Positions 35,845 through 44,020 of a DNA stretch of 64,000 nt are shown here, in pieces. Source of the DNA: an uncultured Desulfovibrio sp. (GTDB lineage Bacteria; Desulfobacterota; Desulfovibrionia; Desulfovibrionales; Desulfovibrionaceae); NCBI GenBank assembly GCA_900546145.1, contig URBN01000006.1, forward strand, positions 1 to 64,000, written 5' to 3'. The notes beneath the pieces were generated by a model. That model searched no databases. It was given only the letters and a program-made list of their open reading frames with translations, and was not told the origin of the DNA. Position 1 is the stretch's first letter. Each line of letters starts with the position of its first letter. The position numbers and the translations under genes were made by a program.

Positions 35845-36429
35845 ATGAGGCAGGACACGGTACGGCTTTTCACGGCTCTGGAAATTCCGGAGAGTCTTCT
35901 TGCTGCCCTCGCGGCCATACCCGGCTCCCTTAAGGCGCAGCTGGCCGGGGCCCGCTGGGTTCCCGCGCGTTCCATGCACATCACCCTCCATTTTATCGGC
36001 AGTGTGCCGCGTGAAAGCCTGCCGGAGATACGCCGGGCGCTCTCCGGAGTCTTCCCGGCTTCAGGCACGGGTCCCTTTTCCCTGAGCCTGACAGCCCCCG
36101 GTTTTTTCCTGCGTCAGGACAGGGCATCCCTGTGGGCCGGCGTCAGCCTGCCGGAAGAACTCACTGCCCTGCACCGCGCGGAGGGAGATATCCTGAGAAG
36201 TGTGTGCGGTCTGAGGGAGAACGGCGCCTACAGGCCCCATGTGACCCTGGCGCGCGTGCGCGGGGTTTCCCGTACCGCACTTGAATCCCTGCTTCACGAA
36301 AATGCCGCTCCGGCCTGGGCAGGAAAGTCCTTTCCCGTAAATTCGTCAGCCCTCGTCAAAAGCGATCTGACGCCGGCCGGGTCCGTGTACCATACCATCG
36401 AACGTTATTTTCCCCGTGAGCGCGCGTAA
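35845..36429 (+). CDS. thpR: RNA 2',3'-cyclic phosphodiesterase (2'-5' RNA ligase family)
   Basis: A 194-residue 2H-phosphoesterase that opens 2',3'-cyclic phosphates on RNA, or in vitro joins 2'-5' linkages. The two catalytic HxTx motifs are HITLHF (about residue 45) and HVTLAR (about 134), with the usual opening RLFTALEIPESL. The ATG at 35845 has GGAGGA close upstream; a longer upstream frame has no support. It precedes a lipoprotein gene by 52 bases. Confidence 0.92.
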   Translation: MRQDTVRLFTALEIPESLLAALAAIPGSLKAQLAGARWVPARSMHITLHFIGSVPRESLPEIRRALSGVFPASGTGPFSLSLTAPGFFLRQDRASLWAGVSLPEELTALHRAEGDILRSVCGLRENGAYRPHVTLARVRGVSRTALESLLHENAAPAWAGKSFPVNSSALVKSDLTPAGSVYHTIERYFPRERA

Positions 36430-36481
36430 CCGCAGGGTGCGCGCCGGCGCTGTCTTTTTTCTGAAAAACAAGGAGTCGCGT

Positions 36482-36994
36482 ATGCGTTTTTTCGTCCTGT
36501 CCGCTGTTCTGATTTGTTCCTGCCTCGCCGCCGGCTGCTTCGGCAGTGACGACGAGACAAAGGCGCGCACGGAGAACATGGAAGCCTTCAGCCTGGATCT
36601 GCCGGACGGATGGCAGACCAATGTGCCTGACGGGATGCAGTGCACGAAAGGCCGCTGCATGGCCGGCTTCACCGGCCGGGAAAAGGGCAGCCGCGTGGCC
36701 GTGACCGTGTCCGTCATTCCGAGTCTTGGCAAATCCCTCCAGGAAATCGCCAGCGAGTCCGCGGGAAGCCTGAAGCGCGAGGAAACAAAGATGGATATCG
36801 TGTCCCAGACTCCCGAGCGCATCGAGTACAGAGGGACCATAAAGGATGAAAAGGCCGTTCTCGTGGCCACCTTTGACGCGCCGCACCAGGAAGTGGGCGT
36901 TCTCCTCTGCGTGGGCGAGGGGGATCAGATTACGGGCGTTGTGAAGAGCATACGCATGACCAATCCGAAACTCGCTTTCGGCAGCATCGAATAG
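36482..36994 (+). CDS. Small predicted lipoprotein
   Basis: A 170-residue protein with lipobox LAAGC (Cys about residue 19). The mature domain begins FSLDLPDGWQTNVPDG and looks like the beta-rich 'PsbP/DUF-like' lipoproteins that start with a 'lp-gW' motif, but I cannot name the family. Two cysteines (CTKGRC) lie close together and could form a disulfide. The ATG at 36482 has AAGGAG eight bases upstream. It ends in a terminator shared with the next, convergent gene. Confidence 0.78.
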   Translation: MRFFVLSAVLICSCLAAGCFGSDDETKARTENMEAFSLDLPDGWQTNVPDGMQCTKGRCMAGFTGREKGSRVAVTVSVIPSLGKSLQEIASESAGSLKREETKMDIVSQTPERIEYRGTIKDEKAVLVATFDAPHQEVGVLLCVGEGDQITGVVKSIRMTNPKLAFGSIE

Positions 36995-37038
36995 GAAAAG
37001 GGGAGCCTGCCCGGCGGGACAGACTCCCCTTTTCCTAT
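36991..37038. terminator. Bidirectional terminator overlapping two stop codons
   Basis: A perfect 15-bp stem, ATAGGAAAAGGGGAG (36991-37005) with CTCCCCTTTTCCTAT (37024-37038). Both neighbouring stop codons (TAG) lie inside the stem, an economical convergent arrangement. Confidence 0.88.
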
Positions 37039-37340
37039 TCTTCCGTATCCTGGCGGGAGGCCTGTTTCATGGCCTCCTCGTGGATGAGCTTAAGGTCCGG
37101 GGCCACCATGGCGAATTTCTGCGCGAGTTCCTCAGCGCGGTCCTTCGGGAGGGTGCTCAGAATTTCCGACACTCTGGCGCTGTCGCCGCGCAGGGTATAG
37201 AGCCAGGCCATGCATTCGGCGTTGGCTTCGGGATTGTTCTCAAGCTGTTCTCTGACCTGTTTTTTCTGCGCTTCACCTGGCACGCGTCCGGTGATGGCGG
37301 AAAATTCGTGATCCGTGGCGGCATCGGTAAAAAGTTCCAT
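37035..37340 (-). CDS. Small soluble protein, function unknown
   Basis: A 101-residue, all-helical, acidic protein without signal peptide or cysteine cluster; one Cys only. Helices are rich in Glu, Gln and Lys (EAQKKQVREQLENNPEANAE). It has a good ribosome site (AAGGA) before the ATG at 37340, and a terminator at its end, so I count it as real. I do not recognise a family. It may be a small regulator or adaptor, but nothing in the sequence shows this. Confidence 0.65.
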   Translation of the reverse strand: MELFTDAATDHEFSAITGRVPGEAQKKQVREQLENNPEANAECMAWLYTLRGDSARVSEILSTLPKDRAEELAQKFAMVAPDLKLIHEEAMKQASRQDTEE

Positions 37341-37556
37341 GGGGGCTTCCTTTGTTTTGCGGTGAGTCCTGACAGGCGGACTCCGTATCTTTCAAATGTA
37401 CGGTGCCGGGCCTGTCCGGTCAACGCCAGGCCTTCTTTTTTTCATTTCCGTGCCGGGAAAGGGCAGGCTTTCCCCGGTGCGCGCCGCCGCGCAATCTGCT
37501 ACCATGGTGCGGCCTGCGTTTTTTCCGCTGTTTTTTCTGTGTTCCGGAGTGTGTCC

Positions 37557-38948
37557 ATGCTGCGTACCGCTGCCTCAGTCTGTGTCGTGATCCTCTTGTT
37601 TCTGTGTACGGGGGCCCGCGCAGAAAGCCCCGCGAGCCTCGCCATAGATGTGGCCAGGGCTTCGGTGCGCGGTCCTTCAGTCTTCGTCATGCCGAACCGG
37701 GGAGCCAGAACCGTGGCGAATGCCGGAGATCGGGAATTTCTGGTGGGGGGCGTGGTCAGCAACGCCCAGGGGCGCTGGTACGAAATCATCTACCCGGTGC
37801 GGGGCTGGATGCGCGAGAGCGATGTGACGTTCACCGGCCCATCGGGGGCCTACAATCCGGGACGTTTCACGGAGGAGCAGCGCATCCTTATGCGGCTCCT
37901 GAGCGACGTGGGCATTACCCCTGAGATCTGGAAGGATCGGCTCGGCATGCCCTGGGCCGAGGACACGGTACAGGATGGTGCGGACGGCGCCTCCGTGCAC
38001 ACGGCTGTCTGGCCGGGCGTGGCCATCTCTTTCAGGGAAGCGGCGGGGAAGGATCTGACGCCTGACGCGGAAAGCGCCCGCATCGTGAAGGCCGTGGTCT
38101 GCGGCCGTCCGCCCGTGGGCTTCGGTCCTTACGCCCTGGGCGCGGACGGCGCCATTGTGAGGCGCCTCGACAGGGATTTCACGCCGGGGCCCTACGCCGA
38201 AATGACGAAGGGGCATTTCCGCGCCGTGCTCGATGAGGACGGCGTCGTGGACTATCTGGCGTACGCGGAGGACGGGAAAGGCTTCCTTGTCTGCCCGAAG
38301 CTCGACGCCCCGGATCCGGAGGAGCCTTTTTACGCGGCCTCCCTTTACCCCGAGAAATGGTGCGGCACCAAGGTTCTGCGCGCCGGCCTCGCCCTGGAAG
38401 GAACGTACGAGGGCTTTGGCTGCGACGAGGGATGCGCCGCCGAAATCCGTCTCGATTCCGGAACGGACAGGGATCTCTTCGCCGAACAGCAGGAAGCGGA
38501 CAACTGGCTCGGTACGCGGGAAGGCGCCCGCGTGCGCGCCGTGTACAACGTGGAACAGAAGTGGAATCCGGATCGTCATTTCTGCGAGCAGAGCCTGCGC
38601 CTGCAGGGCGGCAGGGTGCTTGGCGGAGCGTCCCCCCTCCCGCAGTCGAAGGAACAGTGCCGCAGGCTTGTGGTGGGTTCCGGCGAGGCCCAGGGCGTGA
38701 TCACGCGCGTGGGGCACGGCGTGAAGGGCCGGGGCGGTGCTACTGAGGACTGGGAAATTCTCTTGGATTCGGAAAAGGCCATGTCCTTCAGCGCCGGGCC
38801 GCATTTCCCCGGAGCGGGCGTGAAGCTTTCGGAGGGACAGCGCATCGGCGTGCAGTTCGAGCGCGTGCGCGACTGGGACAGTGACGCGGGCGACTGCGGA
38901 CTCGACACGTACGTGAACGCTCCTGCGAAAATTCTCTCCGGCAGATAG
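37557..38948 (+). CDS. Exported protein with SH3-like N-terminal domain
   Basis: A 463-residue protein with a signal peptide ending TGARA (about residue 22). Residues 25-100 look like a bacterial SH3 domain (VFVMPNRGARTVANAG ... GRWYEIIYPVRGWMRESDV), a fold common in envelope proteins that contact peptidoglycan. The rest is cysteine-containing (CGRPPV, LVCPKL, KWCGTK, GCDEGCA, FCEQS, QCRR, DCGLD) and may hold disulfides in the periplasm. No catalytic motif is evident. The ATG at 37557 has GGAG seven bases upstream; a longer frame from 37080 runs antisense through the previous gene and is not supported. Confidence 0.72.
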   Translation: MLRTAASVCVVILLFLCTGARAESPASLAIDVARASVRGPSVFVMPNRGARTVANAGDREFLVGGVVSNAQGRWYEIIYPVRGWMRESDVTFTGPSGAYNPGRFTEEQRILMRLLSDVGITPEIWKDRLGMPWAEDTVQDGADGASVHTAVWPGVAISFREAAGKDLTPDAESARIVKAVVCGRPPVGFGPYALGADGAIVRRLDRDFTPGPYAEMTKGHFRAVLDEDGVVDYLAYAEDGKGFLVCPKLDAPDPEEPFYAASLYPEKWCGTKVLRAGLALEGTYEGFGCDEGCAAEIRLDSGTDRDLFAEQQEADNWLGTREGARVRAVYNVEQKWNPDRHFCEQSLRLQGGRVLGGASPLPQSKEQCRRLVVGSGEAQGVITRVGHGVKGRGGATEDWEILLDSEKAMSFSAGPHFPGAGVKLSEGQRIGVQFERVRDWDSDAGDCGLDTYVNAPAKILSGR

Positions 38949-38975
38949 GCCGGTTTCCCGGACAGAGAAAAGAAA

Positions 38976-39006
38976 GCGGCCCGCTCCCCTACGGAGAACG
39001 GGCCGC
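38976..39006. terminator. Shared terminator between convergent genes
   Basis: GCGGCCCG pairs with CGGGCCGC, with an inner run partly pairable. On the minus strand TTTCTTTTCTCTG follows; on the plus strand TGTATTCTTC. Confidence 0.7.
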
Positions 39007-39028
39007 CTGTATTCTTCAGGAGGAGAGG

Positions 39029-42000
39029 CTATTTCTCTTCCTTGTTTCTGAGCTGACGCAGCGTGTAATTGAGCTGGATGTAGGACATGCCGAGGAGAGC
39101 CGCGGCTTCTTTTCTGTTGCCTCCGGTCTTTTCCATGGCTTCCTGCACCTTTCTGAGGCGCAGCTGGCGGAGCCAGTCATCGAGGCTGAGGTCACCGCCG
39201 GGCTCAAAGTCGTCATCGCTCCGCCCGGCCGGCGCTTCGTCTTCCACGTGTGCGCTTGGGGCAGCGCCAGGCAGGGGCAGTTCCATGGCCGTGAAGCCGT
39301 TCAGGTTCTGTTCGGGAACGGCGGGAAGTCCGGCGGATACCGCCGGTTCGGGGATGGAGGGAGCCGTCTTTTCCCCGGAGCAGATGCGGGCCAGCCTGAG
39401 CTGGCTCAGTACGTAGTCCCTTGTGATGGTGCCGTCAGCCGGGGCCATGAGGCAGATCTGCTGCATCATGCGGGTGAGTTCCCTGAGGTTGCCGGGCCAT
39501 TCTTCCTCCACGAGAGCCTGCCAGGCGTCGCCGTTGAAGTTCCAGCAGACGCCGAGCCTGTGCTGCAGGCGCACGAGCAGGCTCCTGAGAAGATTCTGGC
39601 GCTCTTCGGGCGTGTAGCTGCGCACGGGCGGAAGCTCGGCGCTGACGCCGGCGAGGCGGTAGAAGAGGGCGGGGCGGAACTCGCCGCTGTGGATCTTCTC
39701 AAGGATGCGTTCGCTGGCCGAGGCCACGATGCGGACGCGGCTCGTGAAGCCCTGGCGGGGGCCCTGACCGGGCAGGATGACAACGGTCTCGCCGGAGGGA
39801 GACAGGACCCGCAGCAGGATGGCCTGCTGGGAGGGCGTCAGCATGTCGACGTTCTCAAGGAAGATGGTGCCGCCGTTGGCGAGCCGGAAAGCGCCTTCGC
39901 GGGCGCGCCAGGCGCCGGGATAATCGCCGGCCTTCTGGCCGAAGAGTTCGCTCGTAAACATGGCGTCCGTGAGGCCGGAACACTCAATGCTCACGTACTT
40001 GCCGCCGCGGCCGCTCCATTCGTGCACGAAGCGGGCGAGCCGGCTCTTGCCCGTGCCGTCCTCGCCCATGAGGAGGACAGGAAGGGGCATGCTGGCGATG
40101 CGCTGGACGCGGGCGTAAACCTTCCCGAGGGCCTCGGAAATGGTCGGCGGCTCGCCCTCCTGGGGCTGGGCCTGCATGTTGGGAGCCGTGGTGGGCTTCC
40201 TGATGCCCTCGTAGGGTTCGGAAATGACCTCGTCCGTCCTTTCCTGCTCCATCCCGCGTCCGAGGGAACGCTTGTGCAGATAGCGGCCTCCGCGGCCGTA
40301 GCGCTGGTGGACGCGTTCGTCAAAGGAAGCGGAGGGCTGCTCCTCCGGACCCGTGCTGGCGGAAACAGGGAGTCTGTCGCCGGGAGCGGCGGGCGTCAGC
40401 GCAGCGGAGGGAACCTCGATGGAGAGCACCTCGGGGCGCTGTCCTATGCCGGGGAGCCTCGTCTGGACGAGACGGATGCCGCGGTAGCGGTCCGCGGCGA
40501 GGAGCATGAGCACGGCGTGTGTCGCGGGCGAACCGGGAGAAAGATGGAAGGTGATGCCCGTGCCGTCAGCGGGCAGGCCGAACTTCTGAATTGTCTCGTC
40601 CACCACGTCCATGACAGCGGAGCAGATGATCGCGTGATCGGAGAGGTCGCGGACGCCTGTGCGGCGGAATTCCAGTGTTTTTTCGTCGGCGCAGGAGGCA
40701 AGCCACTCGCGGAAGAGATCCTCCACATTCTGGTTCTGGGGAGTGAGGAGGATAATGTGATCAAAGCGCTCAATGCGCTCGAGCAGCATGCGCACGGGGC
40801 CGGGGTTGATCTGATCGTGACGCAGGGCCGCGCCGATGTCGACTTTGCCCACCCAGCAGATGAGGATACGGGGGGTCCCTGCGTGCGCGGCGGGAGCCGG
40901 TGCGGGGGCAGGCTCTTCTCCGGGGACGGGACCGCCCTGAAGGTTTTCCACGAGGCCGCGGAAGGAGCCGCCGGAAATGTCGCGGGGGCTGTCCTTGAGT
41001 GTCCTCGCCATGTCTTCCGTGGACATGGTGACGGGAGCGGCATCGGCGGAGGCCTCTTCCTGGACGGGGGCCGCGGGCTCCAGAGGAGCCGTCAGGCTGG
41101 CGGGAATGTGGAAGTCGCGGAAGATGCGGTGGCTGAACTCATCGTTCTCCGTGAGCTCGCGGACCGTTTCGTTGATTTTCTCTTCCCGTTCCCTGGAGGG
41201 GGCCGTTTCTTCAGCTTCAGGAATGTCTGCGGAAGCTTCGGAAGGTGCGGCGGCGCCGGGTGCCGGGAAATTGAGCCTGCCTATGCGGCCGGCATGCGTG
41301 TCGTCTCCGGCATCGCTGTTCCCTTCTCCGGAATACGCGGCTGCGGGTTCCCCGCTTTTCTCCTGTTCCCAGCCTTCACCTGCGGAGAGATCCGCGGTCC
41401 TGTCCTGCCCGCCGGAACATTCATCCGCGGCGGTATCGTTTTCTTCCGCTGCAGGTTCTTCTTCCGTGTCTGATTCTGTTCCGGGAAGCGTGTACGGGGG
41501 TTTTTCTTCGCCAGCCTGGGCCGTCACATCGGATTCCCGGGCCGCCAGAGCGGCCTCCGTTCCGGCTGTCTCACCTGCCGGAGCGGCCGGAGTGACGGGA
41601 GTGTCTTCAGCCGCGGCCGTTTCCGCCGCGCCGGCGGGAATTTCATACGCCGCGGAGGCCTGCGTTTCGTTTTCGGTGGCGGGTTCCGTGCCGTCATTCT
41701 CCGGAGAGCCGGAAAGCGCGAAACTCTGGGATGTGGCCGCGGGTCTGCGCCGGTGCGTGGCGTTGCCGTGGGTCCTGAGGAAACGTCCGTAGGCCGAGGC
41801 TTTGGACGTATTACTGCCGGCGGAAGCGGACTGCCTGCCAGGTACATCATCCACGGCCTGGAGGATTCCGTGAATCAGGGGTCTGACCGTGGACGTTTTC
41901 GCGGAGACGGTGGAAGGCGTTTTTCTGAGGCTTTCTTCCTGGGCCGTCAGGGCTCCTTTTCTGGTTTTCATTCTGCCTGACGGGCTGCCAAGCGTTGATT

Positions 42001-42103
42001 TCTTATGGCTGCGGACAATGACGCGTGGCGTCTGGCTTTTTTCGCCGCCGTTTTCAGCGGCATCCTGAGGTATGCTGGCTTCGGTGTCTTTTTTTTCCGC
42101 CAT
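39029..42103 (-). CDS. CARF-like/AAA+ (sigma54-activator type)/Fis-HTH protein with long disordered N-terminus
   Basis: A 1024-residue protein. Residues 1-410 are low-complexity, rich in Ala, Glu, Pro, Ser and Thr. Residues about 411-565 form a Rossmann-like domain ending FHLSPGSPATHAVLMLLAAD and IRLVQTR, which parallels the CARF-type sensor of RtcR (ITTGTH... RLIQTS). Residues about 650-900 are an AAA+ domain of the sigma54-activator class: Walker A GEDGTGKS (680-687), FRPALFYRL arginine fingers (Arg810, Arg816), WPGNLREL. Residues 985-1020 are a Fis-type helix-turn-helix (GGNRKEAAALLGMS). The sigma54-contact loop GAFTGA reads GDYPGA (726-731) and Walker B reads IFLEN (747-751) where FLDEI is normal. 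The ATG at 42103 has GGAAGG six bases upstream. No rtcAB, CRISPR or cas gene is in the window. Function inferred: a nucleotide- or RNA-end-sensing regulator, possibly one that no longer activates sigma54 in the usual way. Confidence 0.8.
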   Translation of the reverse strand: MAEKKDTEASIPQDAAENGGEKSQTPRVIVRSHKKSTLGSPSGRMKTRKGALTAQEESLRKTPSTVSAKTSTVRPLIHGILQAVDDVPGRQSASAGSNTSKASAYGRFLRTHGNATHRRRPAATSQSFALSGSPENDGTEPATENETQASAAYEIPAGAAETAAAEDTPVTPAAPAGETAGTEAALAARESDVTAQAGEEKPPYTLPGTESDTEEEPAAEENDTAADECSGGQDRTADLSAGEGWEQEKSGEPAAAYSGEGNSDAGDDTHAGRIGRLNFPAPGAAAPSEASADIPEAEETAPSREREEKINETVRELTENDEFSHRIFRDFHIPASLTAPLEPAAPVQEEASADAAPVTMSTEDMARTLKDSPRDISGGSFRGLVENLQGGPVPGEEPAPAPAPAAHAGTPRILICWVGKVDIGAALRHDQINPGPVRMLLERIERFDHIILLTPQNQNVEDLFREWLASCADEKTLEFRRTGVRDLSDHAIICSAVMDVVDETIQKFGLPADGTGITFHLSPGSPATHAVLMLLAADRYRGIRLVQTRLPGIGQRPEVLSIEVPSAALTPAAPGDRLPVSASTGPEEQPSASFDERVHQRYGRGGRYLHKRSLGRGMEQERTDEVISEPYEGIRKPTTAPNMQAQPQEGEPPTISEALGKVYARVQRIASMPLPVLLMGEDGTGKSRLARFVHEWSGRGGKYVSIECSGLTDAMFTSELFGQKAGDYPGAWRAREGAFRLANGGTIFLENVDMLTPSQQAILLRVLSPSGETVVILPGQGPRQGFTSRVRIVASASERILEKIHSGEFRPALFYRLAGVSAELPPVRSYTPEERQNLLRSLLVRLQHRLGVCWNFNGDAWQALVEEEWPGNLRELTRMMQQICLMAPADGTITRDYVLSQLRLARICSGEKTAPSIPEPAVSAGLPAVPEQNLNGFTAMELPLPGAAPSAHVEDEAPAGRSDDDFEPGGDLSLDDWLRQLRLRKVQEAMEKTGGNRKEAAALLGMSYIQLNYTLRQLRNKEEK

Positions 42104-42565
42104 GGGTTCCCTTCCTCTGGCCGTACAGCAGAAAACTGCGTGCGCGGCACGGGAATTTCCTGCCGCTCTCCGGGCAGGTACGATATGATGAAGAGGCCGC
42201 ATCCGGCAGTACGTTGTTTTCTCTGCCGTGATACGAACCTGAATGATGTTCCCAGCGGGCCGGGGTAATAAACAGAAGAAGCCTCCCCGGAACCAGAAGG
42301 CTGCATCCCGCGCGGAACATGATAAAAAAATACGCTGCGGCTCCTTGTCCTGAGCCACAGGCCCATAGATACCCAAAAAAAAGCAAATGGCAAGGGGAGA
42401 AGGGCGGCATCGGCAAAAAAAAACCGTAAAACGGGCCGCCGGGCCGGCTTTCCGGGGGGAGAAGGGACCCTTTCTTGCGAAAAACGGGGAAAAATGGAAG
42501 ATATGCGGGCAGACAGGAGGCGGCCTGCTCCGTTTCCTGATTTTTTCCCGGAGGGTGTTTGAGAC
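42104..42565. other. Divergent intergenic region between the CARF/AAA+ gene and trmD
   Basis: 460 bases without a gene. It has A-runs of seven to nine (42327, 42376, 42415 areas), a small hairpin GGCTC-CTTGTCCT-GAGCC and a GC-rich inverted segment GGGCCGCCGGGCC. No convincing -35/-10 or -24/-12 promoter was found for either gene. Confidence 0.5.
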
Positions 42566-43849
42566 GTGCTGACCTTCCACATTGTCACGCTGTTTCCGGA
42601 TTTTTTTGACTCGGTCCTTCGGACCGGGCTCATGGGAAAGGCCATTGCCGCCGGAACCATAGCCGTGGATTTTCATGATCCGCGGGAATTTTCCACGGAC
42701 AGGCACCGCCACGTGGACGACCGTCCGTACGGAGGGGGGCCGGGCATGCTCATGCAGACCGCGCCCGTGGCCGCGGCCCTGCGGTCCCTGGAAAGGCCGG
42801 GGCGCATGCTCGCCATGGCGCCGAACGGCAGGGCCGCGGATCAGAAGCTCATGCGCGGGCTTTCCCTGGAAGAGGACATCACGATTCTCTGCGGACGCTA
42901 CGAAGGGTTTGACGCGAGGCTTTACGACCTCTTCCCCCTCGAGCCGGTAAGCGTGGGCGATATCGTCCTGAATGGCGGGGAGACCGCGGCTCTTGCCATC
43001 ATGGAGGCTGTATCCCGTCTCGTCCCGGGGTTCATGGGCAGGGAGGCATCCGGGGACGAGGAAAGCTTTTCCGCCGGACTTCTTGAATATCCGCATTACA
43101 CGCGGCCGCCCGTTCTCGAGGGACACCCCGTTCCGGAAATCCTCGAGTCCGGGGATCACGGCGCTATCGCGGCCTGGCGCAGGGGCGAGGCTCTGGCCAC
43201 GACGCTTGCGAGAAGGCCGGAGCTCCTGGAGGAGGCCCCTCTGACGAAGCAGGACGGGGAACTCCTTGCCACCTTTACGGGAGCGAGCTGCGCGCGGAGC
43301 ATTTCCTTCTGTCTTGTGCACTCCCCCGTGGTTCTGGCCGGGCACCGTACGGGCATGTCTTCCGTGACCAATCTCGATCTGCACGACATCTCGCGCACGG
43401 CGCGCACCTACGGCATGGGCACCTTCTACGTGGCCACGCCGGCAGCGGACCAGAGGGCTCTCCTCACCGGCATCATCCGGCACTGGGAACGCGCCGGCGT
43501 CATGGGCCATGAAAACCGCCTTCAGGCCCTCCGCATGGCCTGCCCCGTGGAGAGCGTGGAGGAGGCCGTGACCCGCATGACAGAGAGCTACGGCGAAGAG
43601 CCCTTCGTGGTCGCCACGACAGCCAACTGGCCGAAGAAGCCTGCCTGCGTGAACTTCCGGGACGTCAGGACCATGGCGCGCAAGCGTCCTGTTCTCATTC
43701 TCCTCGGCACGGCCCACGGCCTTTCCCCGAAACTCGTGAAGTCCTGCGGCGCCGTGCTCCGCCCCATCCGCTTCATGGACTATAACCATCTCTCCGTGCG
43801 CTCCGCCGCGGCCATCATCGCGGACCGCATCATCGGCGATTTTTACTGA
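42566..43849 (+). CDS. trmD: tRNA (guanine37-N1)-methyltransferase TrmD fused to a second SPOUT-type domain
   Basis: TrmD methylates G37 next to the anticodon and keeps the reading frame. The N-terminal 240 residues are TrmD: FHIVTLFPDFFDSVLRTGLM, DDRPYGGGPGMLM, CGRYEGFDARL and the trefoil-knot SAM site VGDIVLNGGETAAL. Residues about 245-427 are a further SPOUT-like methyltransferase domain (FCLVHSPVVLAGHRTGMSS, ILLGTAHGLSPKL, FMDYNHLSVRSAAAII). The same two proteins are separate neighbours in Thermotoga and fused in Desulfovibrio relatives. The start is GTG at 42566 with GGAGGG ten bases upstream. The usual partners rpsP, rimM and rplS are not next to it. Confidence 0.93.
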   Translation: MLTFHIVTLFPDFFDSVLRTGLMGKAIAAGTIAVDFHDPREFSTDRHRHVDDRPYGGGPGMLMQTAPVAAALRSLERPGRMLAMAPNGRAADQKLMRGLSLEEDITILCGRYEGFDARLYDLFPLEPVSVGDIVLNGGETAALAIMEAVSRLVPGFMGREASGDEESFSAGLLEYPHYTRPPVLEGHPVPEILESGDHGAIAAWRRGEALATTLARRPELLEEAPLTKQDGELLATFTGASCARSISFCLVHSPVVLAGHRTGMSSVTNLDLHDISRTARTYGMGTFYVATPAADQRALLTGIIRHWERAGVMGHENRLQALRMACPVESVEEAVTRMTESYGEEPFVVATTANWPKKPACVNFRDVRTMARKRPVLILLGTAHGLSPKLVKSCGAVLRPIRFMDYNHLSVRSAAAIIADRIIGDFY

Positions 43850-43870
43850 GATCCGCAAAAATGGAACCGG

Positions 43871-43921
43871 AAAAAAGAAGGACGGTCTGGGGTTTCTCCT
43901 CCTAGGCTGTCCTTCTTTTTT
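43871..43921. terminator. Terminator after trmD
   Basis: AAAAAAGAAGGAC (43871-43883) is fully complementary to GTCCTTCTTTTTT (43909-43921). T-run on both readings makes it usable in either direction. Confidence 0.9.
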
Positions 43922-43937
43922 CTGTCATTCAGGGATG

Positions 43938-43973
43938 TTGACATATAGTCACGAAAACGATTAAATTCGTGAC
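43938..43973 (+). promoter_or_regulatory. Promoter with overlapping perfect inverted repeat, upstream of the TauE/SafE gene
   Basis: A perfect -35 TTGACA (43938-43943), 17-base spacer and TTAAAT (43961-43966). The inverted repeat GTCACGAA (43948-43955), 10 bases, TTCGTGAC (43966-43973) covers the spacer, the -10 and the start point, the classic position of a repressor operator. The leader to the gene is about 48 bases. Confidence 0.7.
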
Positions 43974-44020
43974 AAATGAGGGCGGCGAAGAGAAGGGATC
44001 GCGCCCGCAGGAGGTCTGCC

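Noticed and set aside
42104..43858. In-frame continuation of the CARF/AAA+ reading frame antisense through the whole trmD gene (585 codons)
   Set aside because: High-GC codon bias keeps the antisense frame open. The translation is unlike any protein and a good ribosome site supports 42103.
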